Shown piece by piece: positions 7,930-16,490 of a stretch of DNA of 47,251 nucleotides. Positions within the stretch are counted from its first letter, which is position 1. Each line of letters begins with the position of its first letter. The notes beneath the pieces are model-generated. The model was not told the origin of the DNA and made no database searches. It saw only the letters and a program-made list of their open reading frames with translations. The position numbers and the translations under genes are program-made. The DNA comes from Scytonema sp. RU_4_4 (GTDB lineage Bacteria; Cyanobacteriota; Cyanobacteriia; Cyanobacteriales; Nostocaceae). The stretch lies in contig JAAUSC010000031.1 of NCBI GenBank assembly GCA_012031965.1, positions 1-47,251 of the forward strand, given 5' to 3'.

Positions 7930-10900
7930 TTACTCAGCTTCACCAATGAGTGTGAATGCTGCCCAATGTCCAGGTTGAGGATACTTTTTCATTGTTGTTC
8001 GCATTGCCTCTGTCATAGCTTGAGTTTTGCTGGACTTTTGTAGGAGGTTTTCATAAAACGCTTTCATTAGGTAATTTGAGGGAACTTCATCTTCAGTTCC
8101 CACTACAGTCCACAAAGAAATGACGACACTGGGGACACCCGAAGCAATCAGAGAACGAGAAAGTCCAACTACACCATCCCCAGTTATTTTACCTTTTCCT
8201 GTTTGGCAAGCACTCAAGACAATTAATTCGGCGCTTAGGGGCAATCCCTGTGGTCGTCTGAACAAATTAAATATTTCCTCAGCTCTAAGAAATCCATCGT
8301 CTTTACCAGAGGGAGCCAAAGCAATCCAACTATTTAATCCTTGCTGTTCGTCAGCTTTAGCATGAGTTCCTAGATGAATGATTCGAGCTTTAGGCATTTG
8401 CTGAACGATGTTTGACTCTGTTGCCTGAGTACCAATGATTGCTTTAGTTTTGAATAAAGCAGCAATCTCATTTGCCTGTGTTTCTTCATTTGGTAGTTCT
8501 TGTAACTTCTGAAGAGGCTGTCCAAGCTCCTGTTCATATGGCATTGTCGGATTTCCAACTATCAGAATGTCCTTAGCTAAACCTTGGTTGCGTCTAGCAA
8601 GTTCATAAGTTAAATCCAGAATTTGAATTGATGGAGCAATAGAAATAGTATGTTTTTCAATCAAATATTTGTTACTAGTATCTAGAAGGGCTGAAAAAGG
8701 AATGAGAAACAATTCACCATCCGGAATAAAGATGACACGAGAATTGATATCTTTGGGTAGCAATCCAGCAATACGTTCAATTAACAATTGATGAAGTTGC
8801 TTTAATTGTGGGCTGGGGTCGTTTGCAGCATGAAATGACTGAGATATAATAGATTTTTTTGTTTCAACAACTAAGTTTGCAAGAGAAGTATTTTGTTGCT
8901 GAATGGCTTCTTGAAGGTCAACTTGATGAAATGTTACTTCCCCCGTAGGCTTGATTACCCAGATAAAAAGTTTTGCTTCGGGAAGTTGTGATTTTTTATT
9001 ATTACTTGAAAAAGGGACTCTGTGTAATCTATCGTAAACAATTCTATATTCAACTAAAGTTGCATTTTGCTGTTTAGCGATTTGCTGAATTTGTTGAATT
9101 GTGATTTTAGGAGTTTGTATCTCTATCTCTCTGTTTTTGGTGTTCCTAGAGGAACGGTTTGCTAATAACTCTGCGAATACTCTAGCTCGACCTCGCTCAG
9201 AAATTTCTAATGCTTCTTTTATCTTATTTTGAGCAATAAGGACTTCTTCAAGGGTTTGATAAGTAGATACATAGGAATCAAAAAACGAGACTCTGTTAGG
9301 ATCTTGATTACCAACTCCTTTGTCAAGTATTGATTCAAATTTATCCATTGCCTCTGAGAGTAGTTTTTCAGCTTTAGCTGTATCTTTGGCTAGAAAATAC
9401 AAAAATCCTCTGTTTGATAAACTTCTTGCTAGACCATGCAGATTAGCATCTGGCAGTATAGATAACTCAGCTTTGCGTTGAATCTGAAGTGCCTTATCAA
9501 GATTACCATTCGCAGCATAGGCTTCTGCTAGCGATTGGAGTAAGTCTGTTTTTGTATTCCACTTGAAAAATAAAGGTAAAGGCAGGGTGCTTGTATCTGT
9601 ACTTCCGCTATCAAGAGCTATAGCCTTTTCGTAATATTTAATCGCATTCTTCCAATCTCCTCGATTGAAGTGGGCAGATGCTAGAAATTGGAATGCAGTA
9701 GCCTCCTCATCAGGTTTTTTTAACTTTTGTGATAATTCCAGCCCCTGCTTAATATAATCCATTCCTATTTGAGAATCATTGCTTTGATATAAAATGCCTA
9801 AAAACAATAGCCCTTGTACTTCCATTAATTGGAAGAAATTACATCCTACTTCTTGTAATCTCTGCTGAGGCAATAGTTGATTAACAAAATCATTCTCAGA
9901 CGATTGTGAGGGTAAATAAATTTTACCTTCTGTCGAGCAATTCTTGAATCTTTGAGCTATTTCTAATGCTTTCTTCTCAGGTTCAATTGCTTTCTCAAAA
10001 TCACCTATAAACGCATAAAGATAACTTAAATGTCGATATGCTATTAACTCAAGCTGTGGCTCTTTAGTATCTCGTGCAATTTTTATCGCTCTATTAAAAT
10101 GGTCAAGACCAAAATCGTATTTGGTCTGAGCTGCATAAACTCCACCAAGAAGAATGTGTGCATTTCCTTGTCTACGAGTGTCGGCGCTTGATAATAGTTT
10201 TTTAAAATAGTCAATTGCTTTATTGTGTTCTCCAATCTCCCAATAATTTAACCCTAGTGTTTCTATAGTATTTTCTTCAGTTTCATTCTTTAAAAGACCA
10301 CTTTTTTGTAGTTTATACTTTAAAAGAGCATTATTTAGAAGTTCTTGATTATTTTTTAATTCCTGCTGAATTGCATGGGCTGATTCAAGAAATTTAATTG
10401 ATTCTCGAAGTAGATTTTTTTCTTTGTAAACAAATCCTAATTGTAACAAATCTTTGTAAACAAATCCTAATCCTAACAAATAGTTGTATTCAGCTACACT
10501 ATTTAAGATTCGTATTGCTGCATCTGGATTGTTTTTATCTTCTCGTACAAATTTTAAACCTTGCTCAAAGCAATTAATTGCTTTAGAATAATCTTTTAAC
10601 CACTTGTAGTTCTCGCACAATCCTGCTAATATGCTTCCTTGTGACAATGCTACCCAAGAAGGTTTAGTTTTTTGCAAAATCTCTATTTGCTCTTCTCGGA
10701 TATTAACTGCTTTTTGAAGATTTCCACTAGCCTGATATTGGAATGCTAAGAATCCTAGAACAGAAACCTCAAGTGAGGGGTTTTGCCCATTTTTAGCAAT
10801 TGAGCGCTGTTTTTCAAAAAAAACAATCCCTTCTGACTGTCGTCTAGATTGTATATAAGTACTACTTAATTTATTTAAAAGCGCTCCAAGTGGCGGATTC

Positions 10901-11355
10901 TTCGACTGCTGTTTCTGTATAATTAGCAAACTTTTCTGATAGTAATCAATCGCCTTTGCTGAATCTCCTGATGCGTGGTAAGCATCTCCCAGGATTATTA
11001 AAATCTGGCTTTCCAAATCATGTTCTTGTATTTCTTGGGCAATGGCTAACGCTTGTTGGTAGTTAGTAAGCGCTTGCTTAACGTTTCCTGTTTTTAGGTA
11101 TGCTGAACCCAAATTGGTTAGGGACTTAGCTTGAATGGAGCGATCGCCCGTCGCTTGAGCAGTCTTCGCTGCTTGTTGACAGGACTGTAAGGCATCTTGA
11201 AACTGATTTTTACTAAGATGTTCCCTACACAGATTCAAAAGTTGTTCTGTCTCTCCCTTGCCAGATAATGCCTTTAGCCTATTAGGCATATAACAAATTG
11301 AGACAGTAATCACAATTACAGTAGCAATACCAAGCCCTAACTTGTTGAAGCGCAT
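7930..11355 (-). CDS. TPR-CHAT protein (caspase-like peptidase domain)
   Basis: The 1141-residue protein starts with a hydrophobic segment at about 7-24, probably an uncleaved anchor or signal peptide. A long array of TPR/Kinesin-light-chain-like repeats follows to about residue 770. The C-terminal 300 residues form a CHAT domain, with the catalytic histidine H998 in IHLGTHAK and cysteine C1050 in IVLSACQTG, followed by GDGVVGLSRSLIASG. CHAT domains are clan CD cysteine peptidases related to caspases and separase. In bacteria they cut specific partner proteins, and several are tied to defence or regulated cell death. No gasdermin or effector gene is evident next door. The minus-strand secreted protein upstream (11537-12073) is a possible partner. 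Two near-identical YKEKN/FVYKDLL segments around residue 300 suggest local repeat duplication. Confidence 0.9.
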   Translation of the reverse strand: MRFNKLGLGIATVIVITVSICYMPNRLKALSGKGETEQLLNLCREHLSKNQFQDALQSCQQAAKTAQATGDRSIQAKSLTNLGSAYLKTGNVKQALTNYQQALAIAQEIQEHDLESQILIILGDAYHASGDSAKAIDYYQKSLLIIQKQQSKNPPLGALLNKLSSTYIQSRRQSEGIVFFEKQRSIAKNGQNPSLEVSVLGFLAFQYQASGNLQKAVNIREEQIEILQKTKPSWVALSQGSILAGLCENYKWLKDYSKAINCFEQGLKFVREDKNNPDAAIRILNSVAEYNYLLGLGFVYKDLLQLGFVYKEKNLLRESIKFLESAHAIQQELKNNQELLNNALLKYKLQKSGLLKNETEENTIETLGLNYWEIGEHNKAIDYFKKLLSSADTRRQGNAHILLGGVYAAQTKYDFGLDHFNRAIKIARDTKEPQLELIAYRHLSYLYAFIGDFEKAIEPEKKALEIAQRFKNCSTEGKIYLPSQSSENDFVNQLLPQQRLQEVGCNFFQLMEVQGLLFLGILYQSNDSQIGMDYIKQGLELSQKLKKPDEEATAFQFLASAHFNRGDWKNAIKYYEKAIALDSGSTDTSTLPLPLFFKWNTKTDLLQSLAEAYAANGNLDKALQIQRKAELSILPDANLHGLARSLSNRGFLYFLAKDTAKAEKLLSEAMDKFESILDKGVGNQDPNRVSFFDSYVSTYQTLEEVLIAQNKIKEALEISERGRARVFAELLANRSSRNTKNREIEIQTPKITIQQIQQIAKQQNATLVEYRIVYDRLHRVPFSSNNKKSQLPEAKLFIWVIKPTGEVTFHQVDLQEAIQQQNTSLANLVVETKKSIISQSFHAANDPSPQLKQLHQLLIERIAGLLPKDINSRVIFIPDGELFLIPFSALLDTSNKYLIEKHTISIAPSIQILDLTYELARRNQGLAKDILIVGNPTMPYEQELGQPLQKLQELPNEETQANEIAALFKTKAIIGTQATESNIVQQMPKARIIHLGTHAKADEQQGLNSWIALAPSGKDDGFLRAEEIFNLFRRPQGLPLSAELIVLSACQTGKGKITGDGVVGLSRSLIASGVPSVVISLWTVVGTEDEVPSNYLMKAFYENLLQKSSKTQAMTEAMRTTMKKYPQPGHWAAFTLIGEAE

Positions 11356-11536
11356 ACTAGAGATGACAAATCTAATATTTATCTATACTCTTAACAGACT
11401 TGGTAAATTATTTTATTTTTTTACGTAATTTCTTTATTTTTTCCTATAAGTTATGTGACAAAAAGATAGTAGCCTTGGCTTTGTCATAAGTAACCCTGAA
11501 TATGTGCTTGGCAGTTTCCCTTAATACATTTGCCCT

Positions 11537-12073
11537 TTAACTAGCAACAATAACACCCACAGTCACCTTATTATCAGTAGCAAACGATAACTCTTCGATT
11601 ACATAGACAGCCGCCCGGTCTTTGCTGAGCCGAGAGTCTACTCCAGACGGCAAGCTGACCTCAGCTTTACCTTTTTCAGCGTCCCGAATTATTAGGTTAC
11701 CTAAAGGAATATTAGACCAAATTCTTCTCTCTCCCTTAATCACCCAAGGTTCAGGTTTACCGTTTCCATCCGGAAAAAACTGCACCTTCTCAATACGGGC
11801 GATAGGAATCGACATAGATGCCTTACCTCGCGTAATAATTAATTTTTGCTTCTGAGAATCAATGACAGTCAATCGACCGGATTTAAATCCGCCTCCCTTC
11901 AATGTAATTTGTGCCAAAGGAGGTAACAACACTGAAACAACCTGGGCTTTTACTTGCTTAATCTGCCCTTGAGCTAACTCATTTTGATTAACGGTAACTT
12001 CCTTGGCGGAGCTTGCTAGTCCAGTTGTTGAAGCTAAAAATACAACAATCAGTCCCTTAAGAAATATTTTCAT
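11537..12073 (-). CDS. Secreted protein of unknown function, near the CHAT gene
   Basis: The 178-residue product starts with a clear signal peptide (KIFLKGLIVVFLASTTGLASSA) and has no further membrane span. The mature part is beta-rich, with glycine and hydrophobic alternation such as ITLKGGGFKSGRLTVIDSQ and FPDGNGKPEPWVIKGERRIW. I do not recognise a family. It lies 181 bases upstream of the TPR-CHAT gene on the same strand and could be cotranscribed with it. If the CHAT protein is also exported, the two may meet in the periplasm (inference). It is divergent from the membrane protein at 12144, with only 70 bases for both promoters. Confidence 0.7.
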   Translation of the reverse strand: MKIFLKGLIVVFLASTTGLASSAKEVTVNQNELAQGQIKQVKAQVVSVLLPPLAQITLKGGGFKSGRLTVIDSQKQKLIITRGKASMSIPIARIEKVQFFPDGNGKPEPWVIKGERRIWSNIPLGNLIIRDAEKGKAEVSLPSGVDSRLSKDRAAVYVIEELSFATDNKVTVGVIVAS

Positions 12074-12143
12074 ATTTCCGGAGTTTTTTTATACTGCCTT
12101 ACATTTATTAAGTATAGTGGTATTTCTGTAGCTGAAATTTCTC

Positions 12144-13076
12144 GTGTCTAACACTCCTCAAACAACTAGTGAGTTTAAAATTCTGGGGGCATTTGCTGGT
12201 TCAGTTGGGCTGTTTAGCATCGCCCTCTATTTCACTGGTTGGATTTATCGGTGGGCATACTATGGCTTTTTTCGGATAGAACTGAATGCACTGAATCTTC
12301 CTGCACAGTCATTTTTCTTCGTACCAATTCAGGTTTTTCTGGGAAGTCCTCAGACATTCTTGCAAGCCCTACTGGCTCTCATCATTGCAGCACTCCTGAT
12401 TCGAGTTACCTTATGGCTGCTTCAGCCTCCCAACCCACAACCAACTAGTAATCTAAGCTCTGTAGGTTCTAGTAGTGCAAATAGCTTTCAGTTACAGGTA
12501 CTTCGATTGTTCCAGAGACTCAATCGGTCAAAGCTGGTTAGCAGACTGTTTTTTCTAGCACGATGGTTTATTGATAAGCTACGTTACATTGCACGAATTC
12601 TGCCATTACCCCTCCTCAAAGATTTGGTAATAGTGGCTTGGATTTTGACCATTCTTTTCTGGGTAGCTCGGTCGCAGGGAGAGGGAGATGCTCGACGAGC
12701 CGCAGTCAACGATACTTCTGCACTGCCTATTATTACATTGGTTCACCCCGATAAGGAGTTGGGGTTAGGACGAAATCCTAATCCTAAGACTAATGACGAG
12801 GTATTTACTGATTCCACTTCAAAAAAAACTCGTATTATCGGAGATATCGGACTATTTAAAAAATTACAGGTGGATGCAACCAACGATACTGCTAATCCAT
12901 CTCAACCAACTGTTTGGCGTTTACTCGTCAATAGCAATGGCTGGCTATATATTTTCCGAACACTACCCCAAAATGCTGATCCTAGCAAGCGACCTACAGT
13001 TTTAGCTATTCGAGAAGGAGGCGGTGAGCAGATGATGATTCTTAGCCCCACAGCTTCTGATACACAATCTCCGTAG
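12144..13076 (+). CDS. Multi-pass membrane protein of unknown function
   Basis: This 310-residue protein begins at GTG 12144. Hydrophobic spans lie at about residues 12-30, 52-68, 70-92 and 158-176. A soluble C-terminal part of about 130 residues follows, containing VWRLLVNSNGWLYIFR. The topology suggests a membrane-anchored protein with an extracytoplasmic or cytoplasmic tail. No catalytic motif is recognisable. It is divergently oriented to the secreted protein and CHAT gene, so the three may share control, but this rests on arrangement only. Confidence 0.6.
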   Translation: MSNTPQTTSEFKILGAFAGSVGLFSIALYFTGWIYRWAYYGFFRIELNALNLPAQSFFFVPIQVFLGSPQTFLQALLALIIAALLIRVTLWLLQPPNPQPTSNLSSVGSSSANSFQLQVLRLFQRLNRSKLVSRLFFLARWFIDKLRYIARILPLPLLKDLVIVAWILTILFWVARSQGEGDARRAAVNDTSALPIITLVHPDKELGLGRNPNPKTNDEVFTDSTSKKTRIIGDIGLFKKLQVDATNDTANPSQPTVWRLLVNSNGWLYIFRTLPQNADPSKRPTVLAIREGGGEQMMILSPTASDTQSP

Positions 13077-13157
13077 TAGAGGTAATTTTAGATCGAGTCA
13101 TTCGAGGGAATTTCATCCTAAACTCCAGTGATTTTGTTGAAATTGAAAAATCAAAAC

Positions 13158-13418
13158 CTATTGAGGAAAAGCACGCAACCGTCGTGTAAAACCTAACTGT
13201 AGTGCAATTTGTTTTAAATGTTCGGATTTAAATTCCTTCGCACGGTCTGTCATTATATATTCTGGGATTCCACAAATCAGCCATATTTCTTGGAGTTCGT
13301 AGTCTGTTTCGTAGTGCTTTGGTAAAATAGCATGACGCAAAGCTAAACCAACTTCATGTGAGCCAGCAGGTTCAAAACCTAGATAAAAACCTGTGACACA
13401 TTTATTGATGAGAAAAAA
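13158..13418 (-). pseudogene. Relic of a Mu/TnsB-type transposase (integrase-core fragment)
   Basis: An open stretch of about 86 codons, bounded by stops, reads TGFYLGFEPAGSHEVGLAL, then the motif IWLICGIPEYIMTDRAKEF, then LGFTRRLRAFP before a TAG. This is the DDE integrase core around the second catalytic aspartate (D in TDRAKEF), as in Mu A, TnsB and TniA transposases. Neither the N-terminal DNA-binding part nor the segment with the catalytic glutamate is present. No terminal repeats are visible around it. It is a degraded remnant that does not encode a working transposase, lying between the 12144 gene and the MBL gene. Confidence 0.75.
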
Positions 13419-13422
13419 TTAA

Positions 13423-14328
13423 CTACACAACAGGTAAAACTAAACCTTCTTTAGCTAGTAATGCTTTAGGAAAGACAGATTTCACATCAATCTGAACTTG
13501 GTCGAGAAAATCATCGTAGTCATCTGGATGATGATGAGAGATAACTAACTGTTTCACCTTAGCAGTTGTAGCCAGATCTACAGCAGTGTCCCAGTGGAAG
13601 TCAGAGTTGTTATGGTTGCGTACTACCCCTGGAGCATAAGTTGCATTAGCAATGAGCAAATCAACACCTTTTATGAGCTGCCCTATGCATTTTCGATCCA
13701 CTTCATTTGCCATCTTAGATAAATCTGTGATGTAGGCAACACTATACTCTTTCCAACTGACTTTATAACCAATTGATTTTTGATCGTGATTAATGATTGC
13801 CGTTGTAATAGTAACATCATCTATCTTCACCACTTTACCTGATGTCAAATTATGGAAGTGCAATTGAGATTGCATAACCTGTAAAGGGTAGGGAAAGTGC
13901 GGTTGAAGCATCTGGTCATATAAGCATTGTTTAATCGAGGCTCCATTTAAAGCGGCTGTCCCGTAAATGTGGAGGCAATTTTCGCTCAGAAATGCGGGGG
14001 CAAAAAAAGGAAATCCTTGGATACGATTTGATTGAGAGTTCGTAAAAAATAAATGGGCTTTTAAAGGTGATTGCAGTTGCAGCCAACTTTTTCCTAGTAG
14101 GCGTAAACCAGTACCGCCATCAAAAACCAAGTGTTTTCCAGCTACTTGCATTTCTACACAAGCAGTATTACCACCATATCGGATGGTGTGGCGACTTGGT
14201 GTGGGAATTAAACCCCGTACACCCCAAAATTGCACTACAAAGTCCGACCTTTGACTCAGACTCAAAAGCTGGGGAAATGTCTCTGGACTTACGTACTTCT
14301 GGGGAGGCGACAGCTTAAAATTTGACAT
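13423..14328 (-). CDS. Metallo-beta-lactamase-fold protein lacking the metal-binding motif
   Basis: The 301 residues follow the layout of a cyanobacterial MBL family: FWGVRGLIPTPS near the start, then YGGNTACVEMQV, LVFDGGTGLR, IQGFPFFAPAF and a C-terminal LVISHHHPDDYDD. In active relatives the segment before IQGFPFF is a THxHxDH motif that binds the metals. Here it reads FFTNSQSNR, with no histidine or aspartate left. The later aspartate expected in a HDAxY-type motif is also changed (IANATYAP). The protein is thus probably a pseudoenzyme with a conserved fold. It is intact and uninterrupted, and its start lies 12 bases after the panD stop, so it is likely cotranscribed with panD. A binding or regulatory role is inference. 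Confidence 0.8.
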   Translation of the reverse strand: MSNFKLSPPQKYVSPETFPQLLSLSQRSDFVVQFWGVRGLIPTPSRHTIRYGGNTACVEMQVAGKHLVFDGGTGLRLLGKSWLQLQSPLKAHLFFTNSQSNRIQGFPFFAPAFLSENCLHIYGTAALNGASIKQCLYDQMLQPHFPYPLQVMQSQLHFHNLTSGKVVKIDDVTITTAIINHDQKSIGYKVSWKEYSVAYITDLSKMANEVDRKCIGQLIKGVDLLIANATYAPGVVRNHNNSDFHWDTAVDLATTAKVKQLVISHHHPDDYDDFLDQVQIDVKSVFPKALLAKEGLVLPVV

Positions 14329-14340
14329 ATTTGCTCGAAA

Positions 14341-14724
14341 CTAGGTCTGACTAAGCAGGTCATCGTAGCGCCGCACTTCCAACAGTTGGTTTCTGTTGTC
14401 CACAATGACAACTGTGGGAGAGTATGTTTTTAACTCTTCCGAAGTGAACTGCCCGTAAGACATTATAATCAAGCGATCGCCTATCATGCCTAGACGTGCT
14501 GCTGCCCCATTGAGCTCAATTGCTCCTGAATTCGCTGGAGCGGGGATCGCATAAGTTATGAAGCGCTCGCCATTAGTAACATTCACTACATGCACTTGCT
14601 CATAGGGCAAGATACCTGCTTTTTCCAACAGAACTTGGTCTACACTGATACTTCCTACATAGTTAATATTTGCTGCTGTGAGTGTGCAGTTGTGAATTTT
14701 TGTTAAAAGAAGCGTGCGCTGCAT
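14341..14724 (-). CDS. panD: Aspartate 1-decarboxylase PanD (pyruvoyl enzyme)
   Basis: PanD decarboxylates L-aspartate to beta-alanine for pantothenate and coenzyme A synthesis. The 127-residue proenzyme self-cleaves between G24 and S25 (YVGSISVD) to make the pyruvoyl group. K9, R54, T57 and Y58 ([11 protein letters not shown]) and the NGAAARL loop are conserved, so processing and catalysis look intact. Length matches the family. It is followed by the MBL-fold gene 12 bases downstream and preceded by a repeat-rich gap. No other pan genes are in the window. Confidence 0.95.
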   Translation of the reverse strand: MQRTLLLTKIHNCTLTAANINYVGSISVDQVLLEKAGILPYEQVHVVNVTNGERFITYAIPAPANSGAIELNGAAARLGMIGDRLIIMSYGQFTSEELKTYSPTVVIVDNRNQLLEVRRYDDLLSQT

Positions 14725-14732
14725 TGGATTTT

Positions 14733-14856
14733 AGTTATCAGTTACCAGTTATCAGTTTAGACAATAACTAACAGATTACTGTGTACTGTGTACTGTTTAC
14801 TTGCTTTGGGTTATCAGTAAACAGGCTACTGATAACTGTGTACTGTGTACTGATTT
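14733..14856. repeat. Clustered TTATCAGT / GTGTACT short repeats between panD and ppa
   Basis: The gap is built from short repeats. TTATCAGTTACCAGTTATCAGT lies at about 14733-14756 (shown here only as its GTTATCAGT unit), and GTGTACTGTGTACTG occurs at about 14779 and again at about 14839. TTATCAGT and its complement ACTGATAA recur between them, so the region can fold back on itself. Such heptamer repeats are common intergenic filler in this group. They separate the end of ppa from the panD start, and the panD promoter must lie within or near them. Confidence 0.7.
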
Positions 14857-14878
14857 AGATTATTTCTGAATCAGAGTT

Positions 14879-15396
14879 TTAGCCTTTTCCACCACTAGCT
14901 TTAATGCACTTTTCTACTAAAGGCAAGACTTGATCAACATCTTGCCACCCAAGAATCTCTGTTACTTTTTTCTCTAGATTTTTATATGTGCGGAAAAATT
15001 CGGCTATTTCTTCCAGTCGGTGTGGTGCAATGTCTTTCAAGGATTTCACACAAGCGTAACGTGGGTCTTTGTCAGGAACGCAAAGGATTTTTCATCGCGA
15101 TCGCCACCGTCTATCATCTCCAGCATACCGATTGGTCTGGCTGCAATAACGCATCCTGGGAAGGTTGGCTCATCTAAGATGACCATACCATCCAATGGGT
15201 CGCCGTCATCTGCCAGAGTGTTGGGTACAAAGCCGTAGTCGTATGGGTATTGTACCGATGAGTAAAGCACCCTATCTAGGGCAAAAGCTTGCAGTTCTTT
15301 ATCGTATTCATATTTGTTCTTACTCCCGCCTGTAATTTCAATCAGAACGTTAATCAGACCTGGTTTAGGTTGGGCAGGAATACGGGATAAGTCCAC
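14879..15396 (-). pseudogene. ppa: Inorganic pyrophosphatase, interrupted by a -1 frameshift
   Basis: The soluble family I pyrophosphatase hydrolyses PPi and is normally essential. Residues 1-105 are canonical: [41 protein letters not shown] and the DGGDRDEK motif. After DEK the frame runs into a short tail and stops at 15046. The missing end is present in the next frame ([20 protein letters not shown] down to a TAA at 14879-14881). Adding one base to the T5 run at 15088-15092 restores one 172-residue protein of family length. The break is thus a one-base deletion in a homopolymer: either a sequencing error or a recent mutation. Transcription is toward the panD side. Confidence 0.85.
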
Positions 15397-16301
15397 AACA
15401 AAACTCCTCAGCTAACAGTAAATGACGGGTGCTCCATACTTAGCTCCCAGTGTAGAATTCTAAGCTAAGATGGACTACTGGTTCTGTAAAACTTATACAA
15501 ACGCTTATATTATTGCATTTCTTATTCACTTATTGAAGCTGTTGGAGTTTTGAGAAATCCCGTAACACCCTATAAACTGCAAATTGGGAGTAAAATATGA
15601 GGACAATGAGAAAACTGCTTATCGCTGAATGAGTTGAGAAAAATTCTTAATGGGAGAAAATTTGTTTTTGGGGATGAGTCTTCGCAGAAGTTTTCTCTGC
15701 TGAGTATTGTTGTATCGGAAAGTCTTCTGGCTTCAGAATTTGGAGATTGACAACTCCCAAAAAGAGTCTTTTTAGACACAATATGATGATACTCCGAACC
15801 GTAACAGAAGTTAATCTGCTACGGTTCCGGGATGTTTTCATGGTTTTCCGGCTTATACCGCACTGGTGAACCGAGTAACGTTATAGCGCTTGACTTACGC
15901 CGGAGTCGTTAAATGACTGAAGTGTCAACAGTTATCAGCTCATTGGTGGAGGATTGAACCCACCCTTACGGGGATGTCCTCCGGACACGCTGCGCTAACG
16001 ACACTTTTTCTCAGCCAGGGCTTCCCAAGATCGCAGTAGCTCACCACCAAAGCGAACCATCAGTTAGTGGAAAACACAAGATTCAAGGATTTGTAACCAG
16101 TGATAACTGATAACTGATAACTGATAACTGTTAAATTACGGCAACTCTGCTCAACGAAAAGTCCTACTTCTCATGCAAAATAAAACACTACATTGGATTA
16201 TTCCTAATTATTTATGTACGCTCTTTTTAGTTCAAAATCGGTTTTCTGTTTTTGCTTTCAATACTTTCCTTGTTGAGATATCATTTTTTATTAAGTTTTG
16301 T
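15397..16301. other. Gene-poor 0.9-kb region with hairpins and repeat remnants
   Basis: No convincing gene is present. The two minus-strand frames of 64-70 codons at 15570-15841 overlap each other and cover an imperfect palindrome (CGCAGAAG...TTCTCTGCTG near 15676-15700) that looks like an interspersed repeat. Around 15958-15995, TCCTCC and GGAGGA can pair around a smaller hairpin. TGTCC-GGA-GGACA at 15976-15988 forms another tight hairpin. This suggests decayed mobile or REP-like sequence or an unrecognised structured RNA. The ppa promoter must lie near 15400-15480. Confidence 0.4.
16101..16130. repeat. Tandem TGATAAC heptamer repeat (four copies)
   Basis: Four direct copies of TGATAAC run from 16101, followed by a partial copy. 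This is the complement of the GTTATCA motif seen near panD. It is a short tandemly repeated element of the kind common in filamentous cyanobacteria. It lacks the spacers needed for a CRISPR array. Confidence 0.8.
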
Positions 16302-16490
16302 CTAATCTGCATCTGCGTTTACATTGTAGGTAATGGGTTGCTGGTTATTCTGAACACTGCTTGAAGAATAGTGGGCAATGACAAACAGCGGTAGCGTCAG
16401 AGTTAAAAGACCGATCACAGTTCCTACAATCTCTGCCAATCTATGGGAAGATGTACTGGCAGGGTCAGCAGATTGGGTATTTGAATGCAT
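16302..16490 (-). CDS. Small single-span membrane protein
   Basis: The 62-residue product has a polar N-terminus rich in Ser and Thr (MHSNTQSADPASTSSHRLAE), one hydrophobic helix at about residues 24-41 (VGTVIGLLTLTLPLFVIA) and a polar tail. The LAEIVGT-helix-HYSS layout resembles a small protein found in many cyanobacteria, although I know no function for it. It stands alone between two gene-poor stretches. The start at 16490 is chosen because it is the only ATG giving the polar leader. Confidence 0.55.
   Translation of the reverse strand: MHSNTQSADPASTSSHRLAEIVGTVIGLLTLTLPLFVIAHYSSSSVQNNQQPITYNVNADAD

Noticed and set aside
13158-13418. Evidence for a CRISPR-associated transposon
   Set aside because: Only a transposase core fragment remains. 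No TnsC, TniQ, Cas12k, array or element ends are visible.
15570-15841. Two overlapping minus-strand ORFs of 64-70 codons
   Set aside because: They overlap in different frames over a repeat-like palindrome, and their composition is not protein-like.
15955-15980. tRNA-like T-arm (GGTGGGTTCAATCCTCCACC type) on the minus strand
   Set aside because: The stem does not pair properly around a seven-base loop, and no acceptor, D- or anticodon arm is nearby.
16101-16130. Possible CRISPR array
   Set aside because: The repeat unit is only seven bases, with no spacers and no cas genes anywhere in the window.
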